DNA from: Streptomyces tropicalis
GTDB taxonomy: Bacteria; Actinomycetota; Actinomycetes; Streptomycetales; Streptomycetaceae
Length of the DNA: 64,000 bases
Direction of reading: 5' to 3'
Assembly: GCF_029269835.1 (NCBI RefSeq)
Contig: NZ_JARJBB010000014.1
Coordinates: forward strand, 110,696-174,695
Position numbers and translations under genes: made by a program. Within the stretch, counting starts at the first letter, position 1, and the number at the start of each line of letters is the position of its first letter. Below the pieces are notes generated by a model that was not told the DNA's origin, did not search any database, and saw only the letters and a program-made list of their open reading frames with translations. Positions 1 through 8,653 of the stretch are shown one piece after another.

Positions 1-3000
1 GCGTGGTGGAGTCCGAGTCGTACTGCATCCCCGCGAAGGTCTTGCCGGACGGCCGGGTCACGCTGCTGAGCAGGCTGGTGCCGTGCGTGCCGTACGTGTA
101 CAGCGCGCTGACGTCGGCGGCGACCAGGGGGCGGCTGTACCAGCCGACGTCGGCGATGGAGCCGTTGAAGTAGGTGGCGTAGCCGTCCTTCTCGGTGGTC
201 GAGTAGTGCGGCTCGTCGGGCCAGCTGCCGCCGAGGAAGCCGGTGCCGAGGTAGTTGAACGACTGGTTCTTGCCGAAGGCGGTCGCGCTCTTGATGGAGA
301 CGGTGCCGGTGCGCGAGCCGACCTTGGTGTTGTCCAGGAACAGGGTCTGGGAGTTGCCGGCGGCGGACAGCACCACGTGGTGCCACTTGCCGTCGGCGAC
401 GGACGCGGTGGACACGATCGGGTTGACGCCGCCGCTGTACCAGAACTCGGCGTTCAGCTTGCCGTCGGTGCCGACGTAGACGGACGGCGTGAAGAAGCCG
501 GCGGCCTGTCCGGAGCCGATCGGCTGGGAGGCGTAGGAGTAGAGAACGCCGGGGCCGGCCGAGGTCTTGAACCACAGGGAGATCGCGCCGGAGTCGGTGT
601 CGTTGCCGAGGTTCTTGGGCAGCGAGACGTCGGAGGAGGTGCCGTTGAAGCCGGCGGCCTTCGCCGAGGAGCCGGTGAGCGGTCCGGTGGACGAGCCCAG
701 GGTGACGTTCTCGTACGTCGCGTCGGTCGTGCCCTCGTTGGCGAGGATCGTGTCCTTCGCGCTGGTGCCCGAGGTCTCCGACAGGGGCCAGAAGGTGTGC
801 GGGTCCAGGTCGAGGGCGGCGTTGCGGTAGCCGGAGCCGGAGCTGTAGCCGTAGGTGGTGCACTTGGTGGCGGACAGCGGTGAGCAGACCTTGGTGAGCT
901 GGTCGCCGGTGTAGCCGTAGGTCCACGTCTGGACGGTGGAGGTGTCGCCGGGGGTGACCGGGTCGGTGACCACGGTCGCGACGTGCGCCGCCTGCGCGCC
1001 CGAGGGGGTGCTCCAGGTCAGCGACAGCGAGCGGCCGGAGACGGCGGAGGTGATCTTCGTGACGTGCCCGCCGGACCAGGTGAGGTCGATCGTGCGGCCG
1101 TTGGCGTCGGTGACCGAGGTGAGGCCGTAGCCGCCGGAGCCCAGGGACTGGGTGAAGGTGTAGACGGTGTCGTCCTTGTCGGTCAGCGTGTAGCCGCCGG
1201 TGACCGTCTTGAAGGTGGCGAACCGTCCGTTGCCGGGCGTGAAGGTGCCGTCGCTGTTCTTGCCGTAGCCGACCTGGGAGCCGTCGGGGTAGGTGACGAC
1301 GACGCTGGTGACCGCGCCGGAGGCGTTGTACTGCTCGGTGGCCCGGGAGTCGAAGATGCTGGACCAGCCGGAGCCGAAGGCCCCGGCCCAGCGCGGGTCG
1401 CGGGAGTTGTAGTCGCGTTCGACGTCCAGGGACGGGCCGACGGTGGAGATCGAGGCGTCGGTGTCGGAGGTCGTGTAGTTGCCGATGGCCGCGTCGAAGC
1501 CGTGGTCGCTGCTGTTCTGCGACAGCCCGGAGGTGATCACGGGCTGCGGGACCTGCACGGACAGGGCGTAGGGGTCCGCGGGAGAGTACAGATTGGTGGT
1601 GGCGTCGTAGGCCCGCACGCTCCACGTGTAGGACTTGCCCCAGGCGAGCTTGCCGGCGGGCACGGTCCAGTCGCCGGTGGCGATCAGGCCCGAGTCGGCG
1701 ACCTTGGCGCCGGAGGCGTCGAAGACCTGGAACTGGTACTGGTTGTTCCCGCCGCCGGAGGAGTTGGCGCCGCCCGCCCAGGCGGTGAGTTCCGGCTGGG
1801 TGGTGCCGACGACGGCGTTGTCCTGCGGGAACTGCTCGTACAGCTGCGGCGCGGTGTTGCCGGTGTAGGTGACCGACAGGACCGGGCCCTTGCCCGGGTC
1901 GTTGAAGGAGCCGAACTGCTTCCAGTGCAGGTTGTCGGTGGTCGACGCGTAGACCGCCAGGCCGTAGTCGGCGGTGGTGCCGCTGAACCAGCCCTGGATG
2001 GCGGAGGTGGACAGCGGGACCGTCACCGAGTCGCCCACGGTGCGGTCGGCGGCGGTGTTGGCGCACGCGGTGGGCACGCTGGGGGTGGCGTTGCCGATGG
2101 AGGCGCCCTTGGAGGGGCCCGGGTAGCTGGTGACGGACTCGGGGGTCCAGGTGCCGGTCACCAGGGCGATGTCGAAGCGCTCCGGGGTGCAGGTGGCGGC
2201 CCAGGTGTCGAAGAGCTTCAGGGACGCGGCGGTGACGGTGGCGCCGCTGGCGTCCCAGGCGGTGTCCCAGTGGTTGACGAAGCTGTTCGCCGCGTGCGTG
2301 CCGGAGTCGTAGGAGCCGACCTTGATGGTCTGCTCGTAGGAGTGGTCGATGTTGTTGCCGGCCCCGGACTCGGCGTAGGTGGTGGTCCATCCGTCGTCGA
2401 CGGTCGGGTCGACGGTGACCGGGAAGACGCGGTGCGGGTCGCGCAGCCAGCGGCTGTCCAGGGTCACCTTCAGCGCGTAGCCGTCCTTGCCGTGGACGAG
2501 TTCGGAGGTCACGGCGTGGGTGGTGGCGGGGTCGCCGGAGCGGCGGTTCACCTTCGCGTCGTAGGCGTACGCGGGCGGGATGCGCTCCATGGTCCGGCCC
2601 GTGCCGTCGCGCAGGTCGATCCAGCCGGTGTCCGCGTGCTGGACAGGGGTGAGGCCCTTGAGGGTGAGGGGGAACGTCCAGGAGTTCGCGGCGTCCGCGG
2701 AGTGCAGGACGACCGACTCCTTCACACCGGTGGCGGTGGGCGACACCTTCAGGTCGGTGGAGTCCAGGACGCCCCCGTAGGTGACGGTCGAGCCGTCCGC
2801 GGTGCCCTGGACCGGGGCGGCGTCCGCGAGGGAGTAGGCGATGCGGTGCCGCGCGTCGGTCGCGAGGGAGGCCAGGGCGGAGTCGGTGCCCTTGGCGCCG
2901 AAGTCGACGGCGACGGAGTTGGCCTTCTCGTGCCAGCGTCCGTCCGGTCCGGCTCGCACCTCCACGTCGATGGGCGCCCACCGGCCCTTGCTCACCCGGT

Positions 3001-3526
3001 AGTTGACGGTCGCGGGCGATATCTGGCGGGTGGTGGAGCCGTCGGCGTTGTCGTAGACGGTCTCGTTGCGCGTGGACTTGCCGGCGTCCCGCTTGCTGGT
3101 CCTGGCGTCGAAGGCGCCGCCTCCGGCGCTGCGTCCGCGCTTCACGCTGCTGGAGTGCGGGTGGTAGGCGGCCAGCTCACCCCGGCCCCTGCCGGGGGCG
3201 CGGCCCGCGCCGCGGTGGGCGTCCGTGGCGTCGGCGGAGACGTGGTGGCGGCGGCCGGCCGCGGTTCCGGACTTCTGGTGCGGCAGCCTGCCCCAGTGCG
3301 GGTCGGTGAACCAGGACGCGAGGGACGACGCGCTCAGGCCGGACATGTCGATCCGGCCCAGCTCCATGCCCTCGGCGAGCGCCTGGTTGGTCGTCAGCAT
3401 CAGGGCCATCGCGGTGAGGACCACCGCGGCGACCATGCGCTGTGCACGGGGTGCACGACGTTCGGGCCGCACGGGCCGCGCGGGGCGCGCGGGGCGTGGG
3501 CGGCGGCTGAGCGGCCACAAGCGCAC
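1..3526 (-). CDS. Secreted RHS-type protein with DNRLRE and LamG domains, C-terminus outside the window
   Basis: About 1,175 N-terminal residues are present; the gene runs off the left edge. The GTG start at 3526 is preceded by GGAG with 8 nt spacing. Residues 1-60 hold an Arg-rich N-region and a hydrophobic signal segment (MVAAVVLTAMALMLTT) with a likely cleavage after ALA, so the protein is exported. Around residues 380-560 there is a DNRLRE-like region, about 570-660 a fibronectin-like stretch, near 700 the RHS entry motif (ERDYNSRDPRWAGAFGSGW), and about 900-1110 a LamG/concanavalin-like domain. Proteins of this build are cell-surface RHS/YD proteins that often carry a C-terminal toxin, but the C-terminus is not visible, so a toxin role is only possible. 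No operon partner is seen inside the window. Confidence 0.85.
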   Translation of the reverse strand, partial: MRLWPLSRRPRPARPARPVRPERRAPRAQRMVAAVVLTAMALMLTTNQALAEGMELGRIDMSGLSASSLASWFTDPHWGRLPHQKSGTAAGRRHHVSADATDAHRGAGRAPGRGRGELAAYHPHSSSVKRGRSAGGGAFDARTSKRDAGKSTRNETVYDNADGSTTRQISPATVNYRVSKGRWAPIDVEVRAGPDGRWHEKANSVAVDFGAKGTDSALASLATDARHRIAYSLADAAPVQGTADGSTVTYGGVLDSTDLKVSPTATGVKESVVLHSADAANSWTFPLTLKGLTPVQHADTGWIDLRDGTGRTMERIPPAYAYDAKVNRRSGDPATTHAVTSELVHGKDGYALKVTLDSRWLRDPHRVFPVTVDPTVDDGWTTTYAESGAGNNIDHSYEQTIKVGSYDSGTHAANSFVNHWDTAWDASGATVTAASLKLFDTWAATCTPERFDIALVTGTWTPESVTSYPGPSKGASIGNATPSVPTACANTAADRTVGDSVTVPLSTSAIQGWFSGTTADYGLAVYASTTDNLHWKQFGSFNDPGKGPVLSVTYTGNTAPQLYEQFPQDNAVVGTTQPELTAWAGGANSSGGGNNQYQFQVFDASGAKVADSGLIATGDWTVPAGKLAWGKSYTWSVRAYDATTNLYSPADPYALSVQVPQPVITSGLSQNSSDHGFDAAIGNYTTSDTDASISTVGPSLDVERDYNSRDPRWAGAFGSGWSSIFDSRATEQYNASGAVTSVVVTYPDGSQVGYGKNSDGTFTPGNGRFATFKTVTGGYTLTDKDDTVYTFTQSLGSGGYGLTSVTDANGRTIDLTWSGGHVTKITSAVSGRSLSLTWSTPSGAQAAHVATVVTDPVTPGDTSTVQTWTYGYTGDQLTKVCSPLSATKCTTYGYSSGSGYRNAALDLDPHTFWPLSETSGTSAKDTILANEGTTDATYENVTLGSSTGPLTGSSAKAAGFNGTSSDVSLPKNLGNDTDSGAISLWFKTSAGPGVLYSYASQPIGSGQAAGFFTPSVYVGTDGKLNAEFWYSGGVNPIVSTASVADGKWHHVVLSAAGNSQTLFLDNTKVGSRTGTVSIKSATAFGKNQSFNYLGTGFLGGSWPDEPHYSTTEKDGYATYFNGSIADVGWYSRPLVAADVSALYTYGTHGTSLLSSVTRPSGKTFAGMQYDSDSTT

Positions 3527-3743
3527 GGGTTCGACTCCAGTGATCAAGAAACGACACAGAAACGCGCCGAATCTTGCCTGGCGTGAACATCTTGTGGACT
3601 CGCCTGGACGTTTCCTTGTTCAGACCTTGACTTACTCTTGCTGAACCTGACCGGTTTGCTGCCCGGCATCCCTTTGGCACTTGTGAACGTCTTGACCGGA
3701 CCGTCATCGGACCCGTATCACTTCGTCATGCGACGGTGACGTG

Positions 3744-3755
3744 CGTGACGTCACG
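3744..3755. promoter_or_regulatory. 12-bp perfect palindrome CGTGACGTCACG in the RHS/HNH intergenic region
   Basis: The stretch 3527-3818 has no gene. It contains a perfect 12-bp palindrome and further TGACGT hexamers at 3737-3742 and 3781-3786, so three TGACGT words lie within 50 bp. The site sits about 220 bp upstream of the RHS gene start and just behind the HNH gene, so an operator for the RHS gene is the natural guess. No matching regulator is identified in the window. Confidence 0.35.
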
Positions 3756-3818
3756 TCATATGCACCGCGTGGCCGCGACGTGACGTTTGCTCAGGCGATG
3801 TGCTCGTCCGAGGGACCG

Positions 3819-4652
3819 TCAACCGGTGCACTGCTCCAGCATGGTGTGCTTGTCGGGCGCCGTCACCGGAAGGCCGTACTTGAGCGACACCTGCGCGAAG
3901 CGCACGGCGTAGGAGCAGCGGATCCTCGTGTTCGGCGGGAGCCAGGCCGCCGGCCCCGAGTCGCTCTTGCGGCCGTTGGACGGCCCGTCCACCGGGATCA
4001 GGTTGAGCGGGTCGTTGGCGATGTCCTCGCGCTTGCCCTTCGCCCAGTGCGCGGCGCCCATCTGCCAGTCGTACGACAGCGGCATGACGTGGTCGATCTG
4101 GACCGTCGTGGCATGCGCCTTGGTCCACTCGATCATCCGCCCCGTGTACGGGTCCTGAAGGGTCATCGAGGTGACGACGCAGTCCGAGCCCTTCCGGAAG
4201 CGGAGGTGCTCCCCGTCGCGCTTGAGGAGGTCGTTGCGCGAGTCGCACCCGTTGTGCGCGTAGGGGACCGCGCCCGGCACCGAGTCCGTCCAGGCGTAGC
4301 CGAACTCGACGCGCGCGTAACCGGTCTTCGGCCCGCGCCCCTTCGTCTCCACCTTCCCGATCAGCGCCCGCGCCTTCGCCCGGTCCGCCGCGGAGGTGAT
4401 CGCCGCGAGACCGGGCTTCGTCCCGTCGGGGTTGTCGAGCGGGCTGACGGCGCGGCCGTCGCCCGCGGTCGGCACGTCGGAGCCGGACGGTCCGCCGGCC
4501 GCGGGCGGGGCGATGTCCTTGCAGCCGGTTAGCAGCAGGCCGGCGGCCAGGAGCGCGGCGGAGGACCGCACCGCCCTCCGGGCGCGACCGCCGCTCCCGT
4601 GCCGCTCCGTACGTATGGCCTGCACGACCGCCCCGCCCCCTCGACGCGTCAC
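3819..4652 (-). CDS. Lipoprotein with HNH nuclease domain (DUF1524/GmrSD C-terminal type)
   Basis: 277 residues from a GTG at 4652, chosen because AAGGGGAG stands 5 nt upstream; longer starts are possible but lack a ribosome site. The N-terminus ends in a lipobox LLTGC (Cys near residue 43), so the mature protein should be membrane-anchored on the outside. The C-terminal half contains IDHVMPLSYDW followed by NDPLNLIPVDGPSNGRKSD, the His/Asn pattern of the HNH nuclease family DUF1524. Such proteins cut nucleic acid; a surface location suggests degrading external DNA for nutrients or defence, which is inference. It is downstream of mfd but separated by a strong terminator, so it is probably transcribed on its own. 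Confidence 0.85.
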   Translation of the reverse strand: MTRRGGGAVVQAIRTERHGSGGRARRAVRSSAALLAAGLLLTGCKDIAPPAAGGPSGSDVPTAGDGRAVSPLDNPDGTKPGLAAITSAADRAKARALIGKVETKGRGPKTGYARVEFGYAWTDSVPGAVPYAHNGCDSRNDLLKRDGEHLRFRKGSDCVVTSMTLQDPYTGRMIEWTKAHATTVQIDHVMPLSYDWQMGAAHWAKGKREDIANDPLNLIPVDGPSNGRKSDSGPAAWLPPNTRIRCSYAVRFAQVSLKYGLPVTAPDKHTMLEQCTG

Positions 4653-4777
4653 GCGCCCTCCCCTTGCCGTGTCGGTCCCGCCCCTGCGCGGGCGGTCGTT
4701 GTGCGGCTTCCCACCCGGGCGCCGATGATGCCTGCACCGTACGGGCGCACGGAGGCGCTCCGCACGGGGGAACCGAG

Positions 4778-4811
4778 GCGCACGGCGCCCGCCGGTGCGG
4801 GCGCCGTGCGC
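4778..4811 (-). terminator. Terminator behind mfd
   Basis: A perfect 15-bp inverted repeat (4778-4792 with 4797-4811) with a 4-nt loop CGGT lies 22 nt past the mfd stop codon. There is no U-tract, as is usual in this GC-rich group. Confidence 0.8.
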
Positions 4812-4833
4812 GGGGGTCATCCGGGGGGCGCCG

Positions 4834-7800
4834 TCACGACCCCAGGATTGATGCCAGGAACTCCCCCACCCAGGCGAGCAGTTCACGGCCCACCAGCGGC
4901 CGGCCGCCGACCTTCGCGGTCTTCGGGCGCGGCACGAGCACCTGGTGCACGGACGGCTTGATCACCGTGCCCGGGTGGAGCCGCTTGAGCCGCAGCTCCT
5001 GGGACTCGCGCAACTCCACCGGGGCGAAGCGGATGTTGGTGCCCTGGAGCACGATCTCGCCGACGCCGCAGGACCGGGCGAGCATGCGCAGCCCGGCGAC
5101 CAGCAGCAGGTTCTCCACCGGCTCGGGCAACGCGCCGTAGCGGTCGGTCAGTTCCTCGCGGACCGCGGCGATGTCCTCCTCGGAGTTCGCCGACGCGATC
5201 GCCCGGTATGCCTGGAGGCGCAGCCGCTCACCGGGCGCGTAGTCGTGCGGGACGTGTGCGTCGACGGGCAGCTCGATCTTGACCTCGAGGGGGGCCTCCT
5301 CCTCGACCCCGCCGGCCTCCAGCTGCCGCCGGTAGTCGGCGACCGCCTCGCCCACCATCCGTACGTACAGGTCGAAGCCGACGCCGGCGATGTGCCCGGA
5401 CTGCTCGCCGCCGAGCAGGTTGCCCGCGCCGCGGATCTCCAGGTCCTTCATCGCCACGTACATGCCCGCGCCCATCTCGGTGTGCTGGGCGATGGTCGCC
5501 AGCCGCTCGTGCGCGGTCTCCGTCAGCGGCTTCTCCGGCGGGTAGAGGAAGTACGCGTAGCCGCGCTCGCGGCCGCGGCCCACCCGGCCGCGCAGCTGGT
5601 GCAGCTGGGACAGGCCGAAGTTGTCGCCGCGCTCCACGATCAGGGTGTTGGCGTTGGAGATGTCGATGCCCGACTCGACGATCGTGGTGGACACCAGCAC
5701 GTCGAACTTCTTCTCCCAGAAGTCGACGACGACCTGTTCCAGGGCCTGCTCCGACATCTGGCCGTGCGCGGTCGCGATCCGCGCCTCCGGCACGATCTCG
5801 CGCAGCCGCGCGGCCGCCCGGTCGATCGACTCCACCCGGTTGTGGATGTAGAAGACCTGGCCCTCGCGCAGCAGTTCGCGCCGGATCGCCGCACCGATCT
5901 GCTTCTCCTCGTACGGCCCGACGAAGGTCAGCACCGGGTGCCGCTCCTCCGGCGGCGTGGTGATGGTGGACATCTCGCGGATGCCGGTGACCGCCATCTC
6001 CAGGGTGCGCGGGATCGGCGTCGCCGACATGGTCAGCACGTCGACGTTGGCCCGGAGCTTCTTCAGCTGCTCCTTGTGCTCGACGCCGAAGCGCTGCTCC
6101 TCGTCGACGATGACCAGGCCGAGGTCCTTGAACTTCGTCTCCGAGGAGAACAGCCGGTGGGTGCCGATGACGACGTCCACCGAGCCCTCCCCGAGCCCCT
6201 CCAGGACCGCCTTCGCCTCGGTGTCGCTCTGGAAGCGGGACAGCGCCCGCACCTTGACCGGGAACTGCGCGTACCGCTCGCTGAACGTCCCGAAGTGCTG
6301 CTGCACCAGCAGCGTGGTCGGCACCAGCACCGCGACCTGCTTGCCGTCCTGGACGGCCTTGAAAGCGGCGCGGACCGCGATCTCCGTCTTGCCGTACCCG
6401 ACGTCGCCGCAGATCAGGCGGTCCATGGGGACCGTCTTCTCCATGTCGTCCTTGACCTCGGCGATCGTGGTGAGCTGGTCGGGCGTCTCGGCGTACGGGA
6501 AGGCGTCCTCCAGCTCGCGCTGCCAGGGCGTGTCCGCGCCGAAGGCGTGCCCGGGGGCGGCCATCCGCGCCGAGTACAGCCGGATCAGGTCCGCGGCGAT
6601 CTCCTTGACCGCCTTCTTCGCGCGGGCCTTCGTCTTCGTCCAGTCCGCGCCGCCGAGCCGGTGCAGGGTGGGAGCCTCGCCGCCGACGTACTTGGTGATC
6701 TGCTCCAGCTGGTCGGTGGGGATGTAGAGGCGGTCGCCGGGCTGGCCGCGCTTGGCGGGGGCGTACTCCACCACCAGGTACTCGCGGGTGGCGCCCTGCA
6801 CGGTGCGCTGGACCATCTCGATGTAGCGGCCCACGCCGTGCTGCTCGTGGACGATGTGGTCGCCCGCCTCCAGCGTCAGCGGGTCGACGGTCTTGCGGCG
6901 GCGGGCGGGCATGCGGGCGCCGTCCCGGCCGGACGCCTTCTGCCCGGACAGGTCGGTCTCGGTGAGCACCGCCAGCCCGAGCCCGGGGTCGACGAAGCCG
7001 TGGTCGATGCAGCCGCACGCCACGTGCACGACGGACGGGGAGAGCGTGCCGAGGTCGGCGTCCAGCCGGGCGGGGACGCCCTCGGAGCCGAGCACCTCGA
7101 CGGTGCGGGACGCGGGTCCGTGGCCCTCGGTGACGAAGACCGCGCGCCAGCCGTCGGCGAGCCAGCCCTTGGTGTCGGCGAGCGCCCGGGCGGTGTCGCC
7201 GCGGTAGGTCTCGGGGGCGCGCATGCCCAGCTTGAGGGTGTCGGTGTCCTCGACGGCGTCGTCCGCGGCGAACGGCGACACCGACCACCACGGCATCTCC
7301 AGCTCGCGGGCGCGCTCCCGGACGTCGGCGATGGACCACAGGGACGCGGCGCCGACGTCGATGGGGGCCTCGCCGCCGCCGGCCGTGGCCGCCCAGGAGG
7401 CCTGCAGGAACTCCCGCGAGGTGGCCACCAGGTCCGCGGCCCGGGTGCGCACCCGCTCCGGGTCGCACACCACGGCCATGGCGCCCTTGGGCAGGACGTC
7501 GATCAGCAGTTCCATGTCGTCGACGAGGACCGGGGCCAGCGACTCCATGCCCTCGACGGCGATGCCCTCGGCGATCCGGCCGAGCAGCTCCCCCAGCTCG
7601 GGGTGGCGCTCGGCGAGGGCGGCGGCCCGGCCGCGGACGTCGTCGGTGAGGAGCAGCTCGCGGCAGGGCGGTGCCCACAGGCCGTGCTCGGCGACCTCCA
7701 GGGAGCGCTGGTCGGCGACCTTGAAGTAGCGGATCTCCTCGACGTCGTCGCCCCAGAACTCCACTCGAAGGGGGTGTTCCTCGGTGGGCGGGAAGACGTC

Positions 7801-8370
7801 GAGGATGCCGCCGCGGACGGCGAACTCGCCGCGCTTCTCCACCAGCTCCACCCGGGAGTACGCGGCCGCGGCGAGCGCCTCGACGACATCGGCCAGGTCG
7901 GCGGTGCCGCCGGCTCTCAGGGCCACCGGCTCCAGGTCGCCGAGGCCCTTGACCTGCGGCTGGAGCACCGAGCGCACGGGGGCGACGACGACGGAGACCG
8001 GGCCGGTCTCGGGGTCGTCGGGGCGGGGGTGGGCCAGGCGCCGCAGCACGGCGAGGCGGCGGCCGACGGTGTCGCTGCGCGGGCTGAGCCGCTCGTGCGG
8101 CAGCGTCTCCCACGCCGGGTACTCCACCACGCCCTCGGGGGGCAGCAGCGAGCGCAGGGCCGCGGCCAGGTCCTCGGCCTCGCGGCCGGTGGCCGTCACG
8201 GCGAGGACGGGGCGGCCGGCCTCGCGGGCCAGCGCGGCGAGGGTGAAGGCGCGGGCCGCGGGCGGCCCGACCAGGTCGACGTGCATGCGGTTGCCGTCCG
8301 CGGCCGCGGTGATCGCTTCCGCTAGGGCGGGGTCCTTGACGACGGCGTCGAGCAGACCGTGCAGGCTCAT
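4834..8370 (-). CDS. mfd: Transcription-repair coupling factor Mfd
   Basis: 1,178 residues, the normal length for Mfd. It displaces RNA polymerase stalled at DNA damage and recruits UvrA. The N-terminal third is the UvrB-like region, followed near residues 500-580 by the CarD-type RNA-polymerase-interaction domain (DHIVHEQHGVGRYIEM). The translocase motor follows with Walker A GDVGYGKTE (about residue 655), DEEQ Walker B (about 753), SATPIPRT and the motif VI region QLRGRVGRG; the C-terminal TRCF domain ends the protein. The ATG at 8370 begins MSLHGLLDAVV, the usual Streptomyces start; no good ribosome site precedes it. Upstream is a 20-bp terminator hairpin of the ABC exporter operon, so mfd should have its own promoter between 8371 and 8556. 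Confidence 0.98.
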   Translation of the reverse strand: MSLHGLLDAVVKDPALAEAITAAADGNRMHVDLVGPPAARAFTLAALAREAGRPVLAVTATGREAEDLAAALRSLLPPEGVVEYPAWETLPHERLSPRSDTVGRRLAVLRRLAHPRPDDPETGPVSVVVAPVRSVLQPQVKGLGDLEPVALRAGGTADLADVVEALAAAAYSRVELVEKRGEFAVRGGILDVFPPTEEHPLRVEFWGDDVEEIRYFKVADQRSLEVAEHGLWAPPCRELLLTDDVRGRAAALAERHPELGELLGRIAEGIAVEGMESLAPVLVDDMELLIDVLPKGAMAVVCDPERVRTRAADLVATSREFLQASWAATAGGGEAPIDVGAASLWSIADVRERARELEMPWWSVSPFAADDAVEDTDTLKLGMRAPETYRGDTARALADTKGWLADGWRAVFVTEGHGPASRTVEVLGSEGVPARLDADLGTLSPSVVHVACGCIDHGFVDPGLGLAVLTETDLSGQKASGRDGARMPARRRKTVDPLTLEAGDHIVHEQHGVGRYIEMVQRTVQGATREYLVVEYAPAKRGQPGDRLYIPTDQLEQITKYVGGEAPTLHRLGGADWTKTKARAKKAVKEIAADLIRLYSARMAAPGHAFGADTPWQRELEDAFPYAETPDQLTTIAEVKDDMEKTVPMDRLICGDVGYGKTEIAVRAAFKAVQDGKQVAVLVPTTLLVQQHFGTFSERYAQFPVKVRALSRFQSDTEAKAVLEGLGEGSVDVVIGTHRLFSSETKFKDLGLVIVDEEQRFGVEHKEQLKKLRANVDVLTMSATPIPRTLEMAVTGIREMSTITTPPEERHPVLTFVGPYEEKQIGAAIRRELLREGQVFYIHNRVESIDRAAARLREIVPEARIATAHGQMSEQALEQVVVDFWEKKFDVLVSTTIVESGIDISNANTLIVERGDNFGLSQLHQLRGRVGRGRERGYAYFLYPPEKPLTETAHERLATIAQHTEMGAGMYVAMKDLEIRGAGNLLGGEQSGHIAGVGFDLYVRMVGEAVADYRRQLEAGGVEEEAPLEVKIELPVDAHVPHDYAPGERLRLQAYRAIASANSEEDIAAVREELTDRYGALPEPVENLLLVAGLRMLARSCGVGEIVLQGTNIRFAPVELRESQELRLKRLHPGTVIKPSVHQVLVPRPKTAKVGGRPLVGRELLAWVGEFLASILGS

Positions 8371-8556
8371 GGAGGGCTTTTTCCGTCCGGGGTGGGGGCG
8401 AGGGTCGGGGCAGGTGCGGGGGGGTGGCGGGTCGGCAACACGAAGAGCCCGACGCGCGCCGCGGGCCGGGGGTCCTTCCAGCCTACGACGCCGGACGGGC
8501 GGCCGTCGGGGCTGTGGACGACGTCCGGCCGCCCGCGGACCGCGCGGGCGCACGAA

Positions 8557-8600
8557 GGCCCGGGGCCCGGGACGTCGTCGGACGTCCCGGGCCCCGGGCC
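8557..8600 (-). terminator. Very strong terminator behind the ABC exporter operon
   Basis: A perfect 20-bp inverted repeat (8557-8576 with 8581-8600) and a GTCG tetraloop. It lies 54 nt after the permease stop and separates that operon from mfd on the same strand. The rest of 8371-8653 shows no gene. Confidence 0.88.
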
Positions 8601-8653
8601 GGCCCCCCGCAACCCCCGTGTGCGGTGGTCCGGTGCCCGCGCGGCGGGCGCGG

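Noticed and set aside
983..3586. 867-codon + strand frame over the RHS gene
   Set aside because: Antisense shadow; the minus-strand frame has a signal peptide and RHS, DNRLRE and LamG motifs.
4945..8325. Long + strand open frame antisense to mfd
   Set aside because: It is the mirror of a highly biased GC-rich gene; composition is Arg/Gly/Val/His-rich with no motif, while the minus strand encodes a full Mfd.
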